Notes under the pieces: generated by a model
What the model was told of the DNA's origin: nothing
Database searches by the model: none
What the model saw: only the letters and a program-made list of their open reading frames with translations
Program-made: the position numbers and the translations under genes
Shown: positions 1 through 5,447 of the stretch, one piece after another
How the letters are laid out: each line of letters begins with the position of its first letter
How positions within the stretch are numbered: the stretch's first letter is position 1
Assembly: GCA_021819225.1 (NCBI GenBank)
Contig: JAKARU010000070.1
Location: 1 to 5,447, forward strand
Origin: Thermoplasmata archaeon
Lineage (GTDB): Archaea; Thermoplasmatota; Thermoplasmata; Thermoplasmatales; Thermoplasmataceae
Length of the DNA: 5,447 nt
Reading direction: 5' to 3'

Positions 1-155
1 CTCTGTCAGCTTTATTCATTCGGTTTCAGCAACACTAACAACTTGAATTTAACACGAGTCAGTATTCTAGGGTTGTTATAACACTTTTTAAAATAGATAG
101 GGCACAAATTAGAAACATGTCAATCCATAATAAATACAACCTAACAGTAAACTGT

Positions 156-215
156 ATGTTGAAAATTATAAAGCTTACTATAGGTCTTTTGACGATATAT
201 TTAACGGAGGCGTAG
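156..215 (+). CDS. Possible 19-residue hydrophobic micro-ORF (doubtful)
   Basis: An ATG at 156 opens a short frame that ends at TAG 213-215 and encodes MLKIIKLTIGLLTIYLTEA: a basic N-terminus, a hydrophobic middle and an acidic end. The AT-rich box at 126-136 (CATAATAAATA) lies roughly 25 bases upstream of the ATG, which would suit a leaderless archaeal transcript. No ribosome binding site precedes it, and the inverted repeat at 144-155 abuts the start. A 19-codon frame in AT-rich DNA is expected by chance, and isoleucine and leucine codons are common in such sequence, so this is weak. I assign no function. Confidence 0.12.
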   Translation: MLKIIKLTIGLLTIYLTEA

Positions 216-248
216 TATCAATAGTATAGGAAACAGGATCAACTTTTA

Positions 249-260
249 TCATATTATAAC
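249..260 (+). promoter_or_regulatory. Candidate TATA box for the TSUP gene
   Basis: The stretch TCATATTATAAC contains an archaeal-like TATA element (ATATTATA, 251-258). A start about 25 bases further on would fall near 278-283, leaving a 5' leader of roughly 20-25 bases before the ATG at 305. That leader includes GATGATC at 290-296, which partly matches the archaeal anti-Shine-Dalgarno complement (GGTGATC) with one mismatch. Another TATA-like tract at 194-204 would give a longer leader and cannot be excluded. Confidence 0.35.
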
Positions 261-304
261 ATACCCAATGGGTTTCCCGTAAAGAAACAGATGATCTGAA
301 GACG

Positions 305-1063
305 ATGATTGAAAGTATTGGCATATTCTCACTAATAGGCATAATTACCGGAATTCTTACCGGGATCACAGGTTCAAGTGGTGTTATAGTAGTTGTTCCC
401 GCAATGACATTCCTTGGTTACAGTTTTCATATAGCAGTAGGTACAAGTCTTCTTGTGGATGTGATCACAACTTCTTCAGTTGTATACGTATATACAAGGG
501 GTAAGAAAATAGATTGGAGAATAGGGCTCATTCTTGGTGGTGGGGCACTTATAGGCGCACAGATAGGGGCACATGTGGCAATTTTCATTAGTGACAGACC
601 TCTAGAAATAGTCTTCACCATAATGGCTCTATTGATGGCAATACAATCTTTCAGGAGGGCGAAGAAAGGTTTATCTCTGCACAAGAGACAGGTTGCTCAC
701 CCATATCTTGCAGGGTTAATTATCAGTTTACCCATAGGAATACTTACTGGCACACTGGGAACAAGTGGTGGAATTATGTTTATTGCCGTCATGATGCTAC
801 TTTATTCCATGGACCCAAAAACTATGGTGGGTACAGCAACATTAGCCATGTTTGTATCTGCGATAAGTGGAACCACAGGTTATTTTCTTCTCAATAGTAT
901 TGATATAGTGGGAGGAATCCTGATTGGCATTATCTCACTTATTTCTGGATTCTATTTCGCCAGACAGGCACTCAAGATGAAGGATAGCACCATATACTAT
1001 TTTCTGGGGATAGTTTTTATTGGCGTTTCTTTCCTGGAGATCATAACAATACTCCGTATATGA
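305..1063 (+). CDS. TSUP (TauE/SafE, former DUF81) family membrane permease
   Basis: This is a 252-residue integral membrane protein of the TSUP family, of ordinary length for it. The family includes exporters or importers of sulfite, sulfoacetate, thiosulfate and other organic or sulfur anions; the substrate here cannot be told from sequence. About eight hydrophobic segments are visible (roughly residues 5-33, 40-62, 72-96, 100-116, 133-150, 154-167, 174-221 as two, and 229-249). The family's internal duplication is plain: GILTGITGSSG at 16-26 is echoed by GILTGTLGTSG at 146-156, and VGTSLL at 45-50 by VGTATL at 175-180. Basic residues cluster in loops (RGKK near 65, RRAKK near 117, HKR near 126). 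The ATG at 305 is the only Met or common start between an in-frame TAA at 257 and the first membrane segment. It is a single gene, convergent with the mannosidase. The family call is firm and the transport role is by family. Confidence 0.9.
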   Translation: MIESIGIFSLIGIITGILTGITGSSGVIVVVPAMTFLGYSFHIAVGTSLLVDVITTSSVVYVYTRGKKIDWRIGLILGGGALIGAQIGAHVAIFISDRPLEIVFTIMALLMAIQSFRRAKKGLSLHKRQVAHPYLAGLIISLPIGILTGTLGTSGGIMFIAVMMLLYSMDPKTMVGTATLAMFVSAISGTTGYFLLNSIDIVGGILIGIISLISGFYFARQALKMKDSTIYYFLGIVFIGVSFLEIITILRI

Positions 1064-1098
1064 GATTAGAAATACGCTTTTGAACAATTCATACTTCC

Positions 1099-1132
1099 TG
1101 TTTTTATATGTTAATATATATTTATTATTCCA
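1099..1132 (+). terminator. Candidate T-rich terminator after the TSUP gene
   Basis: About 40 bases after the TSUP stop, the plus strand reads CTGTTTTTATATG and continues as a TA-rich tract to about 1130, with no stable GC hairpin. Archaeal RNA polymerase commonly terminates at such oligo-T tracts. The assignment rests on position and composition only. Confidence 0.35.
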
Positions 1133-1183
1133 AATTGTGAGGACTTAATTGTCCATAAGTAAAAATATCTTTAAGGTAAAATG

Positions 1184-1237
1184 AAATAAAAAAGGAAAAT
1201 CACCCATTTTTGTCATTCCAGTAAATCTCTCTGAATG
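1184..1237 (-). terminator. Candidate terminator after the mannosidase gene (hairpin plus T tracts)
   Basis: Just past the mannosidase stop on the minus strand, CATTCAG (1237-1231) can pair with CTGGAATG (1221-1214): seven pairs with one bulged base and a nine-base loop. The RNA then runs into T tracts, TTTT near 1200 and TTTTTT at 1193-1188, then TTTTA near 1180. The T6 lies about 20 bases beyond the stem, so this is better read as archaeal oligo-T termination helped by a weak stem than as a bacterial intrinsic terminator. Confidence 0.4.
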
Positions 1238-1240
1238 GAA

Positions 1241-4231
1241 TTATTCATCGAAATTCAGGGTCAGATTTCTGATCTCAAACTTTCTATATTCCTTTATATC
1301 ATCAATTTCCATGCTTTCATCTTCCAGTATATTGGATTCTCCAATACGGAATTTTTTCTTGCCAGAAATCACTAACTTTCCTCCATTTTCAAGGGCATAG
1401 GTTCTCATCAAAATACCTGTACCGTCTTCCTTCTCCTTCACAGCCTCAATCATGATGTCTTCTCCTTCCACTTTGAGCAACTGTTCCTCATAATTCTTAC
1501 AACCTTCACTGGCATTATGAAGTACTATGGGTGGATGGAAAACAAAATTCAGTTCTTTATATATATTCTTGTAGTCCTTATCTGGGAGAATGAAGAATGT
1601 TACTTCTGTCTCTCCATTGTCTGAAAACGGATTGGGATATAGGGGTGCTTTCAAAAGGCTTATGCCAAGGGTATCGTTAACGAAACTGTAGCCATGAAGT
1701 TCCCTCGCCACAATGGAAAAACCAATTGATTCATCAGACCAGTTGACAAATCTCAGGGCAGGAAACTCAAATTTGGCTGCACTCTTTTCTTCAGAAAAAT
1801 CTCTCTCTACCATTCCAAAAGGAATCTCACACTTCAGTTTTCTGCTTCTTATGCTTGAATTTATGAGGAATTTTACAAGTTTCTCTCTGTTCTTTAGATT
1901 TATCCTGTTCCTTACCTCAATAAAACTGTTTTTCGGGTTCATTATGAACTTCTGTTCGATCACTGAACCATCCTCATAATCAATAGTCACAGACACTATT
2001 GAATTAGGACCATCCTGCTTGAAATCAAAACCCTTCTTCTTTTCTTCCAGTGGATGACCTGGATTTATGGTATCAAGGTCTATATTCCAGGCATAGAATC
2101 TTCCAGGCACATCCTCCAGTACAACCAGGTGTCCATCTGAAACAATTATACCATTCTTCTCCAGAGTAATCCTGCATTTTACGTCTATTGTGAATTTGTA
2201 ATAATTTCCCTTGATGGAGATCGAATTTTCTGTCTTTATAATTTCAAAACTATTATCTACCTCACGCACTTCTTTTGATACTTTTTTGTTAATATTAACG
2301 GAAAACTGTGGAACAGATAAATTTATGATTTCATTCATTCCTTGCTTTTCAGTCTTGTCAGATAAGTAAATTGAATTTCTTGTCAGATCTATGGAAGAGT
2401 TCAACGCATATTGACTGGTGTTAATAATCATTTTACCAGGTGGTAAATTCATTTTTTCGCTATATAATTTCAGGGATTGCTTGATAAAGGAATCAGCATT
2501 TCTAATCGCTTTATCAAGATCCTCAAAAGCTTCCATATATGCATAATAGTTTGCAGAACCCGGTAATACATCATGAAACTGTGCAGTGAGCAGGGTTTCC
2601 CATTCCTCCGATAAACTGTCATTCTGGTGACTTATGTGATTAACTGTTAGTAGAGATTTTATAAAATCACAGGCAACAAGTCTGTCCTCCAGCGTTGCAA
2701 CTCTCCTCTTGATTCCATAATTTGTTGTATAAACACCTCTGTGCGTTTCAACATACAGTTCACCATTAACTACAGGAGCTTTAGGGGATTTCTCTTTCAC
2801 ATCAATCAGGAACTCCTCCTGCCTGAATTCAGGCTTGGCATTTCCTGCAACCTCGGGCAGGAAATTCAGGAGTTCTGTCATTTCTGCATTCGGTCCACCT
2901 CCACCATCTCCATACCCGAACTGGTACACATATGGATCATCAACATTATTCACGTTGCTCAGGACCCTGTTAATTTCATCTAGCTGCATATTCCCATTAT
3001 AAGTTGAATTTACGAGAATTGTTGGTATGGATGTGTCATCGATTCCTTTCCAGTTAAAGAATGTATATGGGAAAACATTTGTGTCGTTCCATCTCAGTTT
3101 GTGTGTTATAAAAGTTTCAATTCCAGATTGTTTCATGATCTGTGGTAACTGACCACTGAACCCGAATGTGTCTGGAAGCCATCCTATTTTAGCTTCAATG
3201 TCAAAATTCTCCTTAAAATACCTCTGCCCTGATAGAAACTGCCTTGCCAGGGACTCTCCAGTCAGAAGATTTGTATCTGATTCAACCCACATACCTCCAA
3301 CAAGCATCCATTTTCCTTCCTTGACAAGTTCTTTTATCCTATTGAAAAGATCAGAATTTTTTTCCTTAGCCCATCTATAGAAAAGTGCTGAACTCTGCGC
3401 AAAGACGAATTTATACTTTTCATCATATAATCTGGTAACATTCAAGAAAGATCGTTCCACTTTCTTTCTTGTCTCGCTGTATGGCCAGAGCCAGGCAGCA
3501 TCAATGTGGCAGTGTCCCATTGGATATATATTGTGTTTTATCTCGATGCCACTGTTATGAAGTATTTCTTCCAGAGGTTGAGTGCTGAAATCTCCGTAAG
3601 GAAGATCATCTAATTTTCCATCATTCACAGGGACAGAATAAAAGTCAACAAGTTCCTCGTAACTTCCCTCATTTCTATGATCTATTATATGCGAAATAGA
3701 TAGCTGCATAATATTTGGGGTGGCTTTTACCTTATACAGAGAATCTAGAAAACCTAATGTGAGTGATTCATCATCTCTTGACAGGGCGCTTTTAACTATG
3801 GACTCAACCTTTAAAGCATCAGAAAATTTCTTCCAATTAACTTTGGCAAGAATTATCTTGTTGATCGTAAAATTCCACATGTTGCTACCGAATAGGGAAG
3901 TTGAACTGGCTCGAATTTCTAATTCTTTGAATGCCTTATCCAGTAAAACATATCTGTGACCTGGATCAATCGATTGAATGTTCATACCATCAGCATATGC
4001 AATTCCTATCCCAGTCATGTCCAATGCTATGATAAACTTCTGATCTTGAATTAAGGGTGGAAACTTAAACTTTATATCTATTTCGTCCCCAGGATCTGTC
4101 TTCATTGAATATGGAATTTGCTCGTTTTTCTCATTGATATTGACAGTTTTAATTATTTCAACTTGTTGAAAACTCATTGCGATGATATCATTGGTCTTTC
4201 TCAAAATTTTTCTCTTTAGATCCTGATTCAT
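1241..4231 (-). CDS. Alpha-mannosidase, glycoside hydrolase family 38
   Basis: This 996-residue protein is a full-length GH38 retaining alpha-mannosidase of the long type that also includes the cytosolic animal enzyme MAN2C1. No signal peptide is visible, so it should act in the cytosol, releasing mannose from oligosaccharides or glycan breakdown products. The catalytic domain shows the expected motifs in order: GHCHIDAAWLWP at 239-250 (by family alignment, metal ligands H242 and D244), GGMWVESDTNLLTGES at 312-327, GWLPDTFGFSGQLPQ at 350-364 (nucleophile D354), YGDGGGGP at 440-447, and TAQFHDVLPGS at 549-559 (metal ligand H553). The N-terminal 230 residues match the ancillary beta-rich plus linker region of this subgroup, and residues after about 600 form the usual C-terminal beta domains. 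The ATG at 4231 fits a TATA box placed for a leaderless mRNA. The egtD stop is 55 bases upstream. Exact linkage specificity and the metal (Zn or Co) cannot be told. Confidence 0.95.
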   Translation of the reverse strand: MNQDLKRKILRKTNDIIAMSFQQVEIIKTVNINEKNEQIPYSMKTDPGDEIDIKFKFPPLIQDQKFIIALDMTGIGIAYADGMNIQSIDPGHRYVLLDKAFKELEIRASSTSLFGSNMWNFTINKIILAKVNWKKFSDALKVESIVKSALSRDDESLTLGFLDSLYKVKATPNIMQLSISHIIDHRNEGSYEELVDFYSVPVNDGKLDDLPYGDFSTQPLEEILHNSGIEIKHNIYPMGHCHIDAAWLWPYSETRKKVERSFLNVTRLYDEKYKFVFAQSSALFYRWAKEKNSDLFNRIKELVKEGKWMLVGGMWVESDTNLLTGESLARQFLSGQRYFKENFDIEAKIGWLPDTFGFSGQLPQIMKQSGIETFITHKLRWNDTNVFPYTFFNWKGIDDTSIPTILVNSTYNGNMQLDEINRVLSNVNNVDDPYVYQFGYGDGGGGPNAEMTELLNFLPEVAGNAKPEFRQEEFLIDVKEKSPKAPVVNGELYVETHRGVYTTNYGIKRRVATLEDRLVACDFIKSLLTVNHISHQNDSLSEEWETLLTAQFHDVLPGSANYYAYMEAFEDLDKAIRNADSFIKQSLKLYSEKMNLPPGKMIINTSQYALNSSIDLTRNSIYLSDKTEKQGMNEIINLSVPQFSVNINKKVSKEVREVDNSFEIIKTENSISIKGNYYKFTIDVKCRITLEKNGIIVSDGHLVVLEDVPGRFYAWNIDLDTINPGHPLEEKKKGFDFKQDGPNSIVSVTIDYEDGSVIEQKFIMNPKNSFIEVRNRINLKNREKLVKFLINSSIRSRKLKCEIPFGMVERDFSEEKSAAKFEFPALRFVNWSDESIGFSIVARELHGYSFVNDTLGISLLKAPLYPNPFSDNGETEVTFFILPDKDYKNIYKELNFVFHPPIVLHNASEGCKNYEEQLLKVEGEDIMIEAVKEKEDGTGILMRTYALENGGKLVISGKKKFRIGESNILEDESMEIDDIKEYRKFEIRNLTLNFDE

Positions 4232-4250
4232 AATTCAAAAATTCTGCATT

Positions 4251-4264
4251 CTATATAGACTTTG
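4251..4264 (-). promoter_or_regulatory. TATA box and possible BRE for the mannosidase gene
   Basis: In the 55-base gap between egtD and the mannosidase, the minus strand reads CAAAGTCTATATAG. TATATA spans 4257-4252, ending 20 bases before the ATG at 4231, and purine-rich CAAAG just upstream could serve as the TFB recognition element. Archaeal transcription starts about 25 bases downstream of the box centre, which falls at or within a few bases of the ATG. No Shine-Dalgarno motif lies between (the gap is GAATGCAGAATTTTTGAATT). The gene is therefore probably transcribed on its own as a leaderless or nearly leaderless mRNA, not only by read-through from the egt genes. Confidence 0.55.
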
Positions 4265-4286
4265 TAAGGAATAAAACGTGTTTAAA

Positions 4287-5249
4287 TCATCTAATTTCCG
4301 TTCCGATCAGAAACAGTGAAAAATATTTTCTCTGATCAATCCATATTTTCTCAACTTCCAGGTGATTCTTTTTTGCAAGATTGTTAAATTCATTCACATC
4401 ATATTTGTATGAGTTTTCAGTATGAATAAGTTCTCCCTCCCTGAAATAAATATTATTTCCATCGAGATTTATATTCATATCTCTTCTTACTTCAATGTGC
4501 ATCTCAATCCTTCCATTTTCCTCATTGTAAAAGGCTATATGCTTGAAATCAGATTTATTTAGATTCAATTCAAATTCTCTATTGATTCGGTCAATTAGAT
4601 TTAAGTTGAATTCTGCAGTTATCCCTTCGCTGTCATTATATGCTCTCTCCAGAACCGTTTTATCCTTCTTAAGATCTACACCTATTAGTATTCGATCTTC
4701 AGGTCCCAGCATTTCAGTACAAGTCCTTAGGAATCTTGAAGTGGTTTTAGGTTCAAAATTCCCTATGCTTGAGCCAAGAAAAATTGCAATAATATTTCCC
4801 TCAAGATCGAGAAAAGGAATTTCGAAGGGTCTTGTGTAATCCACACATATGGGTATTACATTCAGGGATGGATATAATGCTGCAACGTGTTGTGATGAGT
4901 ATTGGAGGGCCGAAATGGAAATATCCATTGGAACATATGCCTTTATCTGCTTGCAGTGATCCAATATAATCTGTGTCTTCTTCGATCCTCCACTTCCGTA
5001 CTCAAAGAGTGCGCTTCCATCTTTAAAGTATGTGCATATCTCTTCTATATTATTCTCAAGGATTTCTCTCTCTGTTCTTGTTGGATAATATTCTTCGGTC
5101 TCTGTTATTCGTTCAAAAAGCATTGAACCCTTTTCATCATAAAAGAATTTGGGGTTTATTTCCTTTGGAGTCTTTTTCAGGCCACTTATTATCTCTTTTT
5201 TAAATTCTCCTGTTTCAGGTTTCATGTCAATAATTTTTATTTCACTCAT
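4287..5249 (-). CDS. egtD: L-histidine N-alpha-methyltransferase EgtD (hercynine synthase)
   Basis: EgtD transfers three methyl groups from SAM to the alpha-amino group of histidine, making hercynine, the first step of ergothioneine synthesis; it is a soluble enzyme. From the ATG at 5249 it has 320 residues, about the length of mycobacterial EgtD (321). Visible family marks are FFYDEKGS at 35-42, EEYYPTRTE at 52-60, the SAM motif [10 protein letters not shown] at 83-92, VPMDIS with D109, VDY with D137, and FLGSSIGN at 157-164. Residues aligning by eye with the histidine-binding set of mycobacterial EgtD (N166, Y206, M252, E282, S284) are N164, Y204, M250, E278 and S280, which argues for histidine rather than another amino acid. 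An in-frame ATG at 5288 would add 13 residues inside the egtB gene. I prefer 5249 because its ATG overlaps the egtB stop (ATGA) and MSEIKI fits the family N-terminus. One small oddity is GSGG in place of the usual GSGT in the SAM motif. Confidence 0.93.
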   Translation of the reverse strand: MSEIKIIDMKPETGEFKKEIISGLKKTPKEINPKFFYDEKGSMLFERITETEEYYPTRTEREILENNIEEICTYFKDGSALFEYGSGGSKKTQIILDHCKQIKAYVPMDISISALQYSSQHVAALYPSLNVIPICVDYTRPFEIPFLDLEGNIIAIFLGSSIGNFEPKTTSRFLRTCTEMLGPEDRILIGVDLKKDKTVLERAYNDSEGITAEFNLNLIDRINREFELNLNKSDFKHIAFYNEENGRIEMHIEVRRDMNINLDGNNIYFREGELIHTENSYKYDVNEFNNLAKKNHLEVEKIWIDQRKYFSLFLIGTEIR

Positions 5250-5447
5250 TTCACATCGCCTGCCAGCCTTAGTCCGCTGAACATCCATCTTCTATCTGGA
5301 GCAAAGAAATTCCTGTAAGTGTGCCTTATGTGATCTCTCGGGGTCACGCATGAACCACCTCTCAGAACCATCTGACCGGACATAAATTTATGATTGTATT
5401 CTCCAATGGAGCCTTCAAGTGGTTTACTTTTGGGATAAGGTAAATAA
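5246..5447 (-). CDS. egtB: EgtB-like ergothioneine sulfoxide synthase, C-terminal end only (gene cut by window edge)
   Basis: Only the last 66 codons and the TGA stop (5248-5246) are in the window; the rest lies to the right. The translated end shows the hallmark tail of the EgtB formylglycine-generating-enzyme-like domain: [20 protein letters not shown], then [19 protein letters not shown], then [16 protein letters not shown] before the stop. EgtB is a non-haem iron enzyme that uses O2 to form the C-S bond between hercynine and a cysteine or gamma-glutamylcysteine thiol. The N-terminal DinB-like iron-binding half cannot be seen, so its His ligands and thiol-donor type are unknown. The protein ends with the FGE-like domain and has no fused methyltransferase, unlike many ovothiol OvoA proteins. 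The ATGA overlap with egtD implies translational coupling. A selenoneine SenA paralogue is a possible alternative, because this tail is shared. Confidence 0.88.
   Translation of the reverse strand, partial: YLPYPKSKPLEGSIGEYNHKFMSGQMVLRGGSCVTPRDHIRHTYRNFFAPDRRWMFSGLRLAGDVK

Larger units (their letters stand above)
1..304. other. AT-rich region upstream of the TSUP gene, no convincing gene
   Basis: All plus-strand frames close within about 80 bases of the left edge. The longest open one ends at a TAA at 79-81 and gives a 26-residue tail that resembles nothing I recognise, so it could be the end of an upstream gene or chance. On the minus strand an ATG at 19-17 opens a frame reading MNKADR off the left edge, with a TTATAA at 76-81 about 57 bases upstream; this may be a divergent gene start. 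Other visible structure: the palindrome GTTATAAC at 75-82, the inverted repeat ACAGT-AA-ACTGT at 144-155, a GGAGG at 206-210 that no start codon follows, and several TATA-like tracts (126-136, 194-204, 250-259). Confidence 0.5.

Noticed and set aside
288..315. C/D-box-like words (GATGAT, CTGA) suggesting a guide RNA
   Set aside because: The C-box match is imperfect, spacing does not fit a C/D guide RNA, and the words overlap the permease start.
178..369. 63-codon minus-strand frame overlapping the start of the permease gene
   Set aside because: It overlaps the well-supported permease N-terminus antisense, resembles no known protein and looks like a by-product of the opposite frame.
1141..1154. 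GGAC-TTAATT-GTCC hairpin between the convergent genes
   Set aside because: A four-base stem with a six-base loop is too weak to assign a role and is expected by chance in this length.
1713..3959. Several 70-88-codon plus-strand frames inside the mannosidase gene
   Set aside because: They lie wholly antisense to a strongly supported GH38 gene and show no family motifs.
4543..5126. Plus-strand frames of 98 and 74 codons antisense to egtD
   Set aside because: They are antisense to conserved EgtD sequence, with no recognisable domain or start signal.
5250..5288. Upstream in-frame ATG that would lengthen EgtD by 13 residues
   Set aside because: The extension lies inside the conserved egtB tail. 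The 5249 start gives family-typical length and an ATGA stop/start overlap.

Overview
The window holds two complete, clearly recognisable genes on the minus strand, one complete gene on the plus strand, and the 3' end of a fourth gene that runs off the right edge. It is AT-rich. Arg codons look mostly AGA/AGG and ATA is common for Ile. TATA-like boxes sit at archaeal spacing, Shine-Dalgarno motifs are weak or missing, and gene ends carry T-rich tracts rather than strong bacterial hairpins. Together with an archaeal/bacterial-type GH38 mannosidase, this suggests an archaeon, possibly of the Thermoplasmatales. That placement is an inference from style and resemblance, not from a marker gene.

Layout. 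Positions 1-304 hold no convincing gene. They carry the likely promoter of the first gene, a 19-codon hydrophobic micro-ORF of doubtful status, and perhaps the start of a minus-strand gene leaving the left edge. A TSUP-family (TauE/SafE) membrane permease lies at 305-1063 (+). Positions 1064-1240 are a convergent intergenic stretch with T-rich termination signals for both flanking genes. A large GH38 alpha-mannosidase occupies 1241-4231 (-), with its own TATA box placed for a (near-)leaderless mRNA. Upstream of it on the same strand are egtD (4287-5249), encoding histidine N-alpha-trimethyltransferase, and the last 66 codons of an egtB-like sulfoxide synthase (5246-5447, cut by the window edge). 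The two overlap by an ATGA stop/start.

How the genes work together. The egtB-egtD pair is the core of ergothioneine (thiol-histidine betaine) synthesis. EgtD trimethylates histidine to hercynine, and EgtB is an iron-dependent enzyme that joins hercynine to a cysteine-type thiol using O2. The histidine-recognition residues known from mycobacterial EgtD are all present, so real hercynine synthesis is likely. The mannosidase probably trims mannosides in the cytosol and shows no functional tie to the thiol genes. The TSUP permease may move a sulfur oxyanion or an organic acid, but it is on the opposite strand and not in the operon. The most noteworthy item is an apparent ergothioneine operon in an archaeal-looking genome. 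I see no CRISPR array, tRNA, rRNA, insertion sequence or new multi-gene system.
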